Notes: generated from the letters alone by a model not told the origin. A DNA stretch of 7,914 nucleotides from Actinomycetes bacterium (GCA_023423475.1 JAFAFN010000057.1:1-7914); one strand, 5' to 3'; positions 1 through 6,359 are shown, numbered from the stretch's first letter. Program-made: numbers and translations.

Positions 1-1028
1 AACTTCTTCTCGGCGATCGTCAGTCCGAACGCGATCTCGGCGCTGAGGTCGTCCTGGCACGCCGGCCACAGGCCCTCGAGGTCGCCCCAGAGCCCCGACA
101 GGTTGCCCAGCGCCCACTCGAACCCGAGTCCCGGGAACGACAGGTCCAGGTCGACCACTTGCAGCCCGACGTCGCTCGCGAGCTGCGCGGCGGCCTCGAC
201 CACGAGATCCGCCACGGCGGGGTTGACCACCGCGGTGCCCAGGTCGGGGACCACGGCGACCTTGGCACCGCGGAGCTGTCCCAGGTGCGACCCGAGGTCC
301 CGCTCCCAACCGTCGACCTTCGGCAGCGAGTACGGGTCCCGCGAGTCGTAGCCGGTGGTGACGTCGTAGTAGCGGGAGATGTCACGGATCGACCGCGCCA
401 TGACACCCGACACCACCGTCATGGGGTGGATGAGCGTCTCGGGTCCACGGGGGATCCGCCCGGCGGTGCCCTTCATGCCGGGCAGCCCGTTGAATCCCGC
501 GGGGATCCGGATGGACCCTCCACCGTCGCCGCCCGAGGCCAGGGTGACGAGCCCGCCCGCGACCGCTGCCGAGGAGCCGCCGGACGATCCTCCGGCGGTT
601 CGTCCCTCCTGCCAGGGATTGTGGGTGACGCCGTTCAGCTTCGTGATCGAGACGTTGAGTCCGCCGAACTCCGACGCGGTGGTCAGCCCGACCGGCACGA
701 CGCCGCCGAGCTGCTCGGCGCGCTGGATGGACGTCTCGGTGAACGTCGCGACACGGTCGCGGAAGACCAGGGTCGCCTCGGTGTAGGGCCAACCCTCGTA
801 GTGGCTCAGCTCCTTGACGCCGTAGGGGACCCCGCCGAAGGGGAGCGAGACGTCCGCCGCGGCCGCCTTGGAGCGGGCGAGTTCGGGGTCGACGTACGAG
901 AACGAGTTGAGGTCGCTGGTGTCGATCGCCGACAACGTCGCCTCGAGCTCCTCGACCGGGGACCGGTCACCTGCCCTGAACGCATCGACGAGCGAACACG
1001 CGTCGCCCAGCCACGGACCGTCGGTCAT
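1..1028 (-). CDS. Amidase, amidase-signature family (C-terminus beyond window edge)
   Basis: Amidase-signature enzymes hydrolyse amide bonds with a Ser-cisSer-Lys triad, usually in the cytoplasm. Translating the minus strand from ATG at 1028 gives 342 codons still open at base 1. Family members usually have about 450-500 residues, so the last quarter or so lies outside. All three catalytic positions are visible: Lys72 in GVPYGVKEL, the cis-Ser at Ser148 in TAGGSSGGSSAA, and the nucleophile Ser172 in GGGSIRIPAGF. The Ser148-Ser172 spacing of 24 equals that of known amidases such as FAAH (Ser217/Ser241), so the enzyme looks active. The start is supported by a purine-rich Shine-Dalgarno sequence (AGAGGGGG, 7 nt upstream). 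The substrate cannot be read from the sequence. A GatA role is unlikely because no gatC/gatB neighbour is seen, but the left flank is missing. It is transcribed divergently from the thioesterase gene. Confidence 0.93.
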   Translation of the reverse strand, partial: MTDGPWLGDACSLVDAFRAGDRSPVEELEATLSAIDTSDLNSFSYVDPELARSKAAAADVSLPFGGVPYGVKELSHYEGWPYTEATLVFRDRVATFTETSIQRAEQLGGVVPVGLTTASEFGGLNVSITKLNGVTHNPWQEGRTAGGSSGGSSAAVAGGLVTLASGGDGGGSIRIPAGFNGLPGMKGTAGRIPRGPETLIHPMTVVSGVMARSIRDISRYYDVTTGYDSRDPYSLPKVDGWERDLGSHLGQLRGAKVAVVPDLGTAVVNPAVADLVVEAAAQLASDVGLQVVDLDLSFPGLGFEWALGNLSGLWGDLEGLWPACQDDLSAEIAFGLTIAEKK

Positions 1029-1035
1029 GCCACTG

Positions 1036-1043
1036 CCCCCTCT
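1036..1043 (-). promoter_or_regulatory. Ribosome binding site of the amidase gene
   Basis: Read on the minus strand this is AGAGGGGG, 7 nt before the ATG at 1028. It fixes the amidase start. It also contrasts with the thioesterase, oxidoreductase and regulator genes, which have no comparable sequence before their starts. Confidence 0.7.
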
Positions 1044-1079
1044 TCACACGCCGACGGCCCCTCGGCGCCGACCGCGGCG

Positions 1080-1085
1080 ACGATA
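1080..1085 (-). promoter_or_regulatory. Candidate -10 box (TATCGT) for the amidase gene
   Basis: On the minus strand the sequence TATCGT fits the TANNNT -10 pattern of GC-rich actinobacteria. It would start transcription near 1073 and leave a leader of about 45 nt containing the Shine-Dalgarno site. No convincing -35 box lies 16-19 nt upstream. The box also sits inside a weak inverted repeat, GACGAT (1079-1084) and ATCGTC (1100-1105). This is a pattern-based call only. Confidence 0.35.
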
Positions 1086-1117
1086 CCCGTCGAGATCCGA
1101 TCGTCTGGTTCTCCGCG

Positions 1118-1147
1118 TCGGATTCGGCGTCGGGACGCCGACTCCGA
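1118..1147. promoter_or_regulatory. 30-bp imperfect palindrome, probable operator
   Basis: The left arm TCGGATTCGGCGTC (1118-1131) pairs with the right arm GACGCCGACTCCGA (1134-1147) at 13 of 14 positions around a 2-bp GG centre. The only arm mismatch is T1123 against C1142. It lies in the amidase/thioesterase divergent spacer, centred about 46 bp before the predicted thioesterase transcription start, so it covers the -35 region. A dimeric regulator bound here could control the thioesterase and perhaps the amidase. The regulator family cannot be named from the site. A shorter perfect palindrome, TCGGCGCCGA, lies at 1062-1071 in the same spacer. Confidence 0.55.
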
Positions 1148-1166
1148 GGTGGATTTCGGGGTCATC

Positions 1167-1172
1167 TAGGGT
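1167..1172 (+). promoter_or_regulatory. -10 box TAGGGT of a probable leaderless thioesterase promoter
   Basis: TAGGGT fits TANNNT and ends exactly 6 nt before the ATG at 1179, so transcription should begin at or within a base of the start codon. There is no Shine-Dalgarno sequence in that gap. The oxidoreductase gene downstream has the identical hexamer at the identical distance, which makes chance less likely. No clear -35 box is visible; the 30-bp palindrome occupies that area. Confidence 0.6.
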
Positions 1173-1178
1173 CCGGGC

Positions 1179-1976
1179 ATGGACGCAGCAGAGTTCCTGG
1201 GCCTCACCCCGACCCACAACCCGATGCGCTGGTACCTGCCCATCACCGAGGGGATCGCCACGCGAGAGAAGTTCCTCTTCGGCGGCTGCGGCCTCGGCGC
1301 CGCCGTCGCCGCGATGGAGTCGGTCTGCGAGCGCCCGGTCGTGTGGGCCACCGCCCAGTACCTGTCCTTCGCCATGGCGGGCTCGATCATGGACCTCGAC
1401 GTCACCGTCGCGGTCTCCGGCAAGCGCACCAGCCAGGCACGGGTCGTGGGCAAGGTGGGGGACCGCGAGATCCTCACCGTGAACGCCGCGCTCGGCTCCA
1501 AGGACATCCCCGTCGACGAGCAGTACCGGTCCATGCCCGAGGTGCCCGATCCGCTCGACTGCCCGAGCCGCGGCGAGCTCGTCGAGGACTCCGGGTCGAT
1601 CATGACCCGCTTCGACATGCGACTCGCGCTCGGCACGCCGTGGGACCGCTTCGACGGCACCCCCATCACCACGGGCCGTTCCGCGCTCTGGGTGCGCATG
1701 CCCGACGTGGACGTGTCCGCCGCGGCCATCGCGATCCTCGGCGACTACGTGCCGTTCGGCATCTCGCAGTCCCAGGGCCGGTGGATGCCGTCGAACAGCC
1801 TCGACAACACGATCAGGGTCCAGCGCCTGGTCCCGACGGAGTGGGTGCTCTGCGACGTGCGCATCGATGGCATCCACGACGGGTTCGGGCACGGATCGGT
1901 CTACCTGTGGTCCTCCGAGGGGACGCTGCTCGCGACCGCGAGCCAGTCGGCGGTGCTCCACAACCCCCGTGGTTGA
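1179..1976 (+). CDS. Acyl-CoA thioesterase-like protein (double hotdog, TesB-like)
   Basis: The predicted role is hydrolysis of acyl-CoA to free acid and CoA in the cytoplasm. The 265 residues fit a tandem hotdog protein. The first hotdog covers about residues 20-106, with FLFGGCGLGAAVAAME (32-47) and WATAQYLSFAMAGSIMDLDV (56-75). The second covers about 165-264, with SLDNTIRVQR (207-216) and GFGHGSVYLW (235-244) followed by ATASQSAVLHNPR. Asp209 and Gln256 match two of the three catalytic positions of E. coli TesB (Asp204, Gln278). The Thr228 equivalent is not evident, as in the actinobacterial 'thioesterase family' proteins I remember with this GHG-YLW signature. The start is set by the leaderless promoter 6 nt upstream. 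The stop codon lies inside a 16-bp tandem repeat. Substrate chain length is unknown, and a CoA-binding non-thioesterase hotdog protein remains possible. Confidence 0.85.
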   Translation: MDAAEFLGLTPTHNPMRWYLPITEGIATREKFLFGGCGLGAAVAAMESVCERPVVWATAQYLSFAMAGSIMDLDVTVAVSGKRTSQARVVGKVGDREILTVNAALGSKDIPVDEQYRSMPEVPDPLDCPSRGELVEDSGSIMTRFDMRLALGTPWDRFDGTPITTGRSALWVRMPDVDVSAAAIAILGDYVPFGISQSQGRWMPSNSLDNTIRVQRLVPTEWVLCDVRIDGIHDGFGHGSVYLWSSEGTLLATASQSAVLHNPRG

Positions 1977-2003
1977 CCTGCCGTCCTGTTGACCTGCCGT
2001 TCT
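1972..2003 (+). repeat. 16-bp tandem duplication across the thioesterase stop codon
   Basis: GTTGACCTGCCGTCCT (1972-1987) is followed immediately by GTTGACCTGCCGTTCT (1988-2003), identical at 15 of 16 positions. A decayed third copy may follow at 2004-2019 (about 9 of 16). The thioesterase TGA (1974-1976) is inside the first copy. A small stem CAACC-CCCGT-GGTTG (1961-1975) overlaps the start of the repeat and could weakly terminate transcription, but it has no T-tract. Confidence 0.7.
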
Positions 2004-2036
2004 GGTGACCGGCCCGCTCGGCGTCGGGGCGATCGC

Positions 2037-2042
2037 TAGGGT
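2037..2042 (+). promoter_or_regulatory. -10 box TAGGGT of a probable leaderless oxidoreductase promoter
   Basis: TAGGGT ends 6 nt before the ATG at 2049, the same hexamer and distance as at the thioesterase gene. This predicts an mRNA that starts at the initiation codon. The 14 bp TCGGCGTCGGGGCG (2018-2031) just upstream match 13 of 14 bases of 1124-1137 in the thioesterase promoter region. Confidence 0.6.
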
Positions 2043-2048
2043 CGACCC

Positions 2049-3059
2049 ATGACCAACTCCTCGGGCACGACGCCGTTCCTCACCGGCCGGTACGGCATGA
2101 CGATCCCCTTCGACGGGGTGCCGCTGTCGGAGCAGCGCGACTGGATCGTCGAGCTCGAGGACCTCGGCTACACCGACGTGTGGTCCGCCGAGGCCAACGG
2201 CGCCGATGCCTTCACCCCGCTCGCGCTGGCCTCGGCCTGGGCGCCCTCGCTGCGGCTCGGCTCAGCGATCGTGCCCGCCTACACCCGAGGGCCCGCGCTG
2301 CTGGCGCAGTCGGTCGCCACGCTGGCGGATGCGGCGCCGGGGCGTGTCGCGTTCGGCATCGGCACCTCGTCCAACGTCATCGTCGAGGGCTGGAACGGCA
2401 TCCCGTTCACCGACCCGTACCACCAGGTTCGGGACATGGTCCGCTTCATCCGAGGTGCGTTGAGCGGCGAGAAGATGTCCGGGACCTACGGACGCTCCGA
2501 GGTGAAGGGCTTCCGACTCGGCATCCGACCCGCCGAGCAGCCACGCATCCTGATCGCCGCACTGCGCGACGGCATGCTCCGGCTCGCCGGCCGCGAGGGC
2601 GACGGCGCGATCATCAACTGGCTCTCGGCCGAGGACGTCGCCACCGTCGCACCGATCGTGCAGGCCGCCGGGGGTGCCGCACCCGGCGAAGCGACCAGAG
2701 AGGTCGTCGCCCGCATCTTCGTCGCGCCGACCACGGACCGCGACACGGTCATGGCGATGGGTCGCTACGCGATCGCCGCCTACCTGAGCGTGCCGGTCTA
2801 CGCGGCCTTCCACGAGTGGATGGGCCGCGGCGAGCAGCTCGCCGACATGTGGCGGCTCTGGGGTGAGGGCGATCGCAAGGGTGCCCTCGCTGCCATCCCG
2901 GACTCCGTCGTCGACGAGCTCATCGTCTGGGGCAGCCCGGAGGAGTGCCGGGAGCACATCGCCCGCTACGTCGCGAACGGCGTGACGACACCCGCCTTGG
3001 CGCTGTTGCCCTTCGGCTACGACGTGCGCCAGGCGGTCCGGGACCTCGCCCCTCGCTGA
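2049..3059 (+). CDS. LLM-class (luciferase-like) oxidoreductase, probably F420-dependent
   Basis: Luciferase-like proteins are TIM-barrel oxidoreductases using F420 or FMN. The 336-residue length is typical. Visible family features are an N-terminal strand and helix (YGMTIPFDGVPLSEQRDWIV, 15-34), the DVWSAEANGADAF loop (43-55), LRLGSAIVPAYTRGPALLAQ (68-87), the GRVAFGIGTSS cofactor-side strand (98-108), PRILIAALRDGMLRLAGREG (165-184) followed by DGAIINW, and a late WGSPEECREHIARYVANGV segment (294-312). The F420 preference is inferred from the actinobacterial setting and overall resemblance to mycobacterial LLM proteins (possibly the Rv3093c group); FMN cannot be excluded. The substrate is unknown. 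The start at 2049 is supported by the leaderless promoter; Met17 is a less likely alternative. It follows the thioesterase gene by 72 bp but has its own promoter, and its stop lies 2 bp before the 18-bp repeats. Confidence 0.9.
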   Translation: MTNSSGTTPFLTGRYGMTIPFDGVPLSEQRDWIVELEDLGYTDVWSAEANGADAFTPLALASAWAPSLRLGSAIVPAYTRGPALLAQSVATLADAAPGRVAFGIGTSSNVIVEGWNGIPFTDPYHQVRDMVRFIRGALSGEKMSGTYGRSEVKGFRLGIRPAEQPRILIAALRDGMLRLAGREGDGAIINWLSAEDVATVAPIVQAAGGAAPGEATREVVARIFVAPTTDRDTVMAMGRYAIAAYLSVPVYAAFHEWMGRGEQLADMWRLWGEGDRKGALAAIPDSVVDELIVWGSPEECREHIARYVANGVTTPALALLPFGYDVRQAVRDLAPR

Positions 3060-3061
3060 GC

Positions 3062-3124
3062 GAACGACGCTCCGTACTGGAACGACGCTCGGTCATGGAA
3101 CGACGCTCGGTCATGGAACGACGA
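3062..3124 (+). repeat. 18-bp tandem repeat, three and a half copies
   Basis: Copy 1 is GAACGACGCTCCGTACTG (3062-3079). Copies 2 (3080-3097) and 3 (3098-3115) are both exactly GAACGACGCTCGGTCATG. A partial copy, GAACGACG, follows at 3116-3123. Copy 1 differs from the others at three positions. There are no spacers, so this is not a CRISPR array. The array starts 2 bp after the oxidoreductase stop codon. Confidence 0.9.
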
Positions 3125-3131
3125 AGTGCGA

Positions 3132-3147
3132 CCCCTCCCTCCAGGGG
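3132..3147 (+). terminator. Weak hairpin after the tandem repeats
   Basis: CCCCT (3132-3136) pairs with AGGGG (3143-3147) around a 6-nt loop. It could help end transcription of the oxidoreductase gene. The stem is only 5 bp and there is no T-tract, so support is thin. Confidence 0.2.
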
Positions 3148-3163
3148 CCGCACGTTCATCTTG

Positions 3164-3218
3164 TTCACACGGGACGAACCCGTAGATGGGCGAGATCGAC
3201 CGGCCCGTCCCGTGTGAA
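3164..3218. terminator. 13-bp perfect inverted repeat between convergent genes, possible bidirectional terminator
   Basis: TTCACACGGGACG (3164-3176) is the exact reverse complement of CGTCCCGTGTGAA (3206-3218), with 29 nt between. Pairing resumes with ATCTT against the flanking AGAT if a 3-nt bulge is allowed. It lies 10 bp beyond the stop of the small leftward gene and about 105 bp beyond the oxidoreductase stop, a position suited to ending both transcripts. There is no T-tract on either side and the loop is long. A protein-binding site or the remnant of a small mobile element are alternatives. Confidence 0.45.
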
Positions 3219-3228
3219 GATCTCCGAC

Positions 3229-3534
3229 TCAGGTGTCGTCCGGCTCCTCGTCGGCTGACGGCTCCTGGGTCGCGGTGGCGTCGCGGTAGAGGACCCTGAG
3301 GTCCTCGGACGCGCTCAGCCGTGCGATCCAACCCGACTGGACCAGGTCCCACTCACCCGGCGCGATGCCGTGCTCGACGGCGAAGCGCTCGATCGCCTCG
3401 GGACGAGTGACCCCGGCCCGGAGCATCTCGGCACTCAAGCGCGCGTAGCGCTCCAGGTCGACGCCCCTGATCGGTTCGAGGTCAGCGTCGGCGTCCATCT
3501 CGATGGTCACCGTCACTGTGCGCACCGTGCGCAT
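3229..3534 (-). CDS. Small conserved-looking protein of unknown function (DUF6620-like motif)
   Basis: The protein is about 101 residues, with no signal peptide or membrane segment. Its core is LEPIRGVDLERYARLSAEM (19-37), then GIAPGEWDLVQSGWIARL (56-73) with Trp62 and Trp69, and an acidic low-complexity tail ending EPSADEEPDDT. The order PI-GV-L-YA followed by a helix and a W...W-ARL segment resembles small proteins I recall as DUF6620-like, with no known biochemical role; that link is from memory. Three starts are possible: GTG 3567, ATG 3534 and ATG 3498. I chose 3534 because codons from there on have strong G/C third positions while those before do not. ATG 3498 has a GGTGA about 8 nt upstream and would give 89 residues. 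The gene diverges from the LuxR-type regulator and converges on the oxidoreductase. Confidence 0.7.
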   Translation of the reverse strand: MRTVRTVTVTIEMDADADLEPIRGVDLERYARLSAEMLRAGVTRPEAIERFAVEHGIAPGEWDLVQSGWIARLSASEDLRVLYRDATATQEPSADEEPDDT

Positions 3535-3586
3535 CTGGTCACTGCTGGCACATCGACGAGTCTGCACGTGCCGGGCCGATCCGACA

Positions 3587-3603
3587 TGAGTAGTGGGTAC
3601 TCA
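3587..3603. promoter_or_regulatory. Palindrome TGAGTA-N5-TACTCA, candidate operator
   Basis: Perfect 6-bp arms TGAGTA (3587-3592) and TACTCA (3598-3603) flank GTGGG. The site is AT-richer than its surroundings and lies in the divergent spacer between the small gene and the regulator gene. Symmetric half-sites 11 bp apart fit a homodimeric helix-turn-helix protein contacting successive turns of the helix. It is about 53 bp before the small gene's start and about 89 bp before the regulator's, so it could serve either. Confidence 0.45.
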
Positions 3604-3653
3604 ATTCGTCCCCTCGGTGACCCCAGGGTGTGGAAGAAGCCTCCAGCGGGACG

Positions 3654-3684
3654 TTGTTTCGCTGCGGCCCCTCGTGGTTACAGT
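3654..3684 (+). promoter_or_regulatory. Promoter of the LuxR-type regulator (TTGTTT / TACAGT)
   Basis: TACAGT (3679-3684) fits TANNNT and ends 7 nt before GTG 3692, predicting a leaderless or nearly leaderless transcript. A -35-like TTGTTT (3654-3659) lies 19 bp upstream, a slightly long spacer. No Shine-Dalgarno sequence precedes GTG 3692. Confidence 0.45.
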
Positions 3685-3691
3685 CTCGGTC

Positions 3692-6346
3692 GTGGCAGCT
3701 TCCTGGCCGTTGGTGGGGCGCGAGGTGGAGCTCGAGCGGGCCTGCGACATGGCCGGTTCGGGAGGTGTGCTGATCGTCGGTCCTCCCGGCGTGGGCAAGT
3801 CGCGGCTGGCCGCCGAGGTGATGCGACACGCGGACTCCTCGAACGTCGTGCGCGTCAGGGCGACCTGGACGTCGTCGTCCATGCCGCTGGGGGCGTTCGC
3901 GCAGTCCCTCGCGGTCGGTGGTGCGATCGACGATGCCGATCCCGCCTCGCGTCTCCGCTCCGCCGCAGCCCAGCTGCTCGGCGACCTCGACGCCGACGAC
4001 CGCCTGGCGCTGTGGGTCGACGACGTGCACGCGCTCGACGACACCTCGGCGACGCTGCTGCTCCACCTGGCGATGAGCGGACGCGCCGACCTCGTGTTGA
4101 CGCTCCGGTCGGGTGAGCCGGTGCCCGATCCGATCACGATGCTCTGGCGCGACGAGCTCCTGGGACGGATCGACCTGCAGCCGCTCGCGCTCGCGACGGT
4201 GGCCCGACTGCTCGACGAGGTCCTTCCTGGCGGCGTCGACGGCATCGCCTCGGCCGCGCTCGTGAACGCCTCGGCGGGCAACCTGCTCTACCTCCGCGAG
4301 CTGGTCAACGGGCTCCAGGAGTCGGGGGTCCTGGCACGGGCACGCGGCCAGTGGGTGCTGCTCGGTCCGATCTCGGCGCCGCCACGTCTCTCCGAGCTGA
4401 TCGAGGCCCGCCTGACCACGCTGAGCGAGCCGGCCCGCTCGTTGCTCGACGCGGTCGCACTCGCCGAGCCGTTCGGCACCGGCGCACTCGAGGCAGCCGA
4501 CCAGATGCACCTCGTGGACGAGCTGGTCGCCAACGGCATGGTCGAGTTCGTCACCGACGGTCGCCGTCGACAGCTCCGGGCAGGTCATCCGCTGCACGTC
4601 GAGGTCGCCAGGGCGACGATGGGGGACACTCAGCGACACCGGCTGCTCGGCCAGCTGATCGCGGGCGCCGAGGCCACCGGGCTCCGCCGACGTGACGACG
4701 CCCGCCGCCTCGCCGCCTGGCGTCTCGACGACGGCCGGGATGCCGATGCCGAGGTGCTCGTCGACGCGGCCCGGGAGGCGACCATCGGCGCCGACCCGGC
4801 GATGGCTGAACGCTTCGCACGGCTGGCGCTCGCGGCGCCCGTCGGAGCGGACATCGATGCGGACCGTGCGCTGCGCCACGGAGCGGCCCACCTGCTGGGC
4901 TGCGCACTCGACGATCTCGGACGGTTCGCCGAGGCCGAGGAGGTCTTCGCCGAGGTCGAGCCGGGCGCCGGCACCGGAGCGGACCGAGCTCGGCTCGCAG
5001 TGGCCAGGGCGGACAACCTGTTCCGTGGCTTGGCCCGCCGCGACGATGCACTCCGGGTGGTGCTGCTCGCCGAGGCCGACATCGACGCCCCGGAGCTGCT
5101 CGACGAGCTCTGTGCGTGCCGCGCGTCGATCGCGGTCATGAGCGGACAGGTGCGGGATGCGATCGCCATCGCCGGCCCCATGCTTGAACGCGCCGACGAC
5201 CGCGCCTTCTGCGAGGGGGCGCTGATGACATCGGTGGCCCACACGCTCTCGGGTGGGTCGACCCGAGCGATGGAGATCGCGTCTCGGGCCATCGAGACCC
5301 GGCTCGCCCTCGGTGACCAGGTGCAGCTCGCCGGACCCGGGATCCACGTCGTCTCGCTCACGCTGGCCCAGCTGGAGCACGGCCACATCGAGGAGGGCAT
5401 CGCACTCGCGCAGATGGCCTACGACATGGCCGTCGCCGTGTGGGACCGCCACGGCCAGGCGTGGCTGGCGGTCGTGCTGTCACGAGCCCACCTGCTCGCG
5501 GGGCGTGCGAGCACCGCCGCTCGGTTCGGCCGCGAATCCGCGATCGTGTTCGGCGAGCTCAACCACCCGGGCTGCCGCTGGGGGTTCGGCGCCCAGGCGC
5601 TCGCCGCAGGCCAGCTCGGCGATGCGGCGGGGACGGCCGAGATCCTCGCCGACCTCGACGCCGAGCCGCTCACCCAGGTCCTGATCATGGACCCGGAGGT
5701 CGACCGGGGACGGGCATGGGGCTCGGTCGCAGCCGGCCGCCTGGGGGTCGCGTGCGATCAGCTCCTGGCAGCGGCGGACGCCGCCAGGCAGGCGGGGGAG
5801 CACAGCCTCGAGTCGGCCTCGTTGCACGATCTGGCGAGACTGGGACGCGTCGAGCTCGCGCTGGAACGCCTGGTCGAGCTTGCGGACACCGTCGACGGTC
5901 CGTTGATGGCGGCTCGAGTCGCGCACGCCGTCGCGCTGTCGGACGACGATGCCGACGCGTTGGACGCGACCTCGGACGCGTTCGCAGCACTCGGTGCGCA
6001 GCTCTACGCAGCGGAGTGCTCGACCGCCGCTGCCGCGGCACATCGACGCGCCGGCTCATCGCGACCGGCCGCCGCGTCCGATGCCCGCGCCGCCGCGCTG
6101 CTGGCGGGCTGCGAAGGCTCATCGACCCCCGCGCTGCAGGTGACAGCGGCACCGACCCAGCTGACCAGGCGGGAGTCCGAGGTGGCGACACTCGCCGCAT
6201 CGGGCCGGACCAACCGCGAGATCGCGGACGACCTGGTCGTCTCGATCCGCACCGTCGAGAACCACCTGCAACGCGCCTACGAGAAGCTGGGCGTGAGCTC
6301 CCGTGACGACCTGGCCTCGGCGCTGGGTCACGGCGCGGCGGACTGA
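3692..6346 (+). CDS. Large ATPase/LuxR-family transcriptional regulator (LAL/MalT-like)
   Basis: Such proteins bind ATP through a STAND-type NTPase, sense a ligand or partner through a long helical repeat region, and bind DNA with a C-terminal LuxR helix-turn-helix. The 884 residues fit the family. In order: N-terminal [10 protein letters not shown]; Walker A GPPGVGKS (30-37); Walker [10 protein letters not shown] (105-113); a winged-helix-like stretch with [15 protein letters not shown] (194-208); Ala/Leu-rich TPR-like helices from about 340 to 780; and the LuxR domain 824-884, starting [20 protein letters not shown], with recognition helix region [18 protein letters not shown] (851-868). 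The open frame extends to GTG 3593, but the conserved start and the TACAGT box favour GTG 3692; the extra 33 residues look non-coding. The ligand and targets are unknown. Candidate targets are the flanking palindromes or the gene itself, but this is only inference from position. Confidence 0.92.
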   Translation: MAASWPLVGREVELERACDMAGSGGVLIVGPPGVGKSRLAAEVMRHADSSNVVRVRATWTSSSMPLGAFAQSLAVGGAIDDADPASRLRSAAAQLLGDLDADDRLALWVDDVHALDDTSATLLLHLAMSGRADLVLTLRSGEPVPDPITMLWRDELLGRIDLQPLALATVARLLDEVLPGGVDGIASAALVNASAGNLLYLRELVNGLQESGVLARARGQWVLLGPISAPPRLSELIEARLTTLSEPARSLLDAVALAEPFGTGALEAADQMHLVDELVANGMVEFVTDGRRRQLRAGHPLHVEVARATMGDTQRHRLLGQLIAGAEATGLRRRDDARRLAAWRLDDGRDADAEVLVDAAREATIGADPAMAERFARLALAAPVGADIDADRALRHGAAHLLGCALDDLGRFAEAEEVFAEVEPGAGTGADRARLAVARADNLFRGLARRDDALRVVLLAEADIDAPELLDELCACRASIAVMSGQVRDAIAIAGPMLERADDRAFCEGALMTSVAHTLSGGSTRAMEIASRAIETRLALGDQVQLAGPGIHVVSLTLAQLEHGHIEEGIALAQMAYDMAVAVWDRHGQAWLAVVLSRAHLLAGRASTAARFGRESAIVFGELNHPGCRWGFGAQALAAGQLGDAAGTAEILADLDAEPLTQVLIMDPEVDRGRAWGSVAAGRLGVACDQLLAAADAARQAGEHSLESASLHDLARLGRVELALERLVELADTVDGPLMAARVAHAVALSDDDADALDATSDAFAALGAQLYAAECSTAAAAAHRRAGSSRPAAASDARAAALLAGCEGSSTPALQVTAAPTQLTRRESEVATLAASGRTNREIADDLVVSIRTVENHLQRAYEKLGVSSRDDLASALGHGAAD

Positions 6347-6359
6347 GCGTTCAGCGCTC
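6345..6359. terminator. Small hairpin spanning two convergent stop codons
   Basis: GAGCG (6345-6349) pairs with CGCTC (6355-6359) around TTCAG. It contains parts of both stop codons, TGA 6344-6346 on plus and the complement of TGA at 6351-6353. With only 4 bp between the genes there is no space for a separate terminator, so this may be the only structure present. The stem is short and lacks a T-tract. Confidence 0.2.

Noticed and set aside
159..1169. 336-codon open frame on the plus strand opposite the amidase
   Set aside because: The minus strand carries the full amidase catalytic triad and a Shine-Dalgarno site. The plus frame has no domain-like sequence.
1989..1994. TTGACC as the -35 box of the oxidoreductase promoter
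   Set aside because: It is 42 bp upstream of the TAGGGT -10 box, far beyond the usual 16-19 bp.
3062..3124. CRISPR array
   Set aside because: The repeat units abut each other with no unique spacers, and no cas genes are present.
2945..3217. Short open frame encoding repeated ERRSVM units
   Set aside because: It overlaps the end of the oxidoreductase and exists only because the 18-bp repeat keeps every frame open. There is no ribosome site, and no sign of a protein beyond the repeat.
3593..3691. N-terminal extension of the LuxR-type regulator from GTG 3593
   Set aside because: The 33 extra residues do not resemble the family, which normally begins shortly before the VGRE motif. The stretch contains the probable promoter and overlaps the palindrome at 3587-3603.
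3539..5452. 637-codon open frame on the minus strand opposite the LuxR-type regulator
   Set aside because: It lies antisense to a gene with clear Walker and LuxR motifs. Its product is rich in Arg, His and Gly with no recognisable domain, as expected for a shadow frame in GC-rich DNA.
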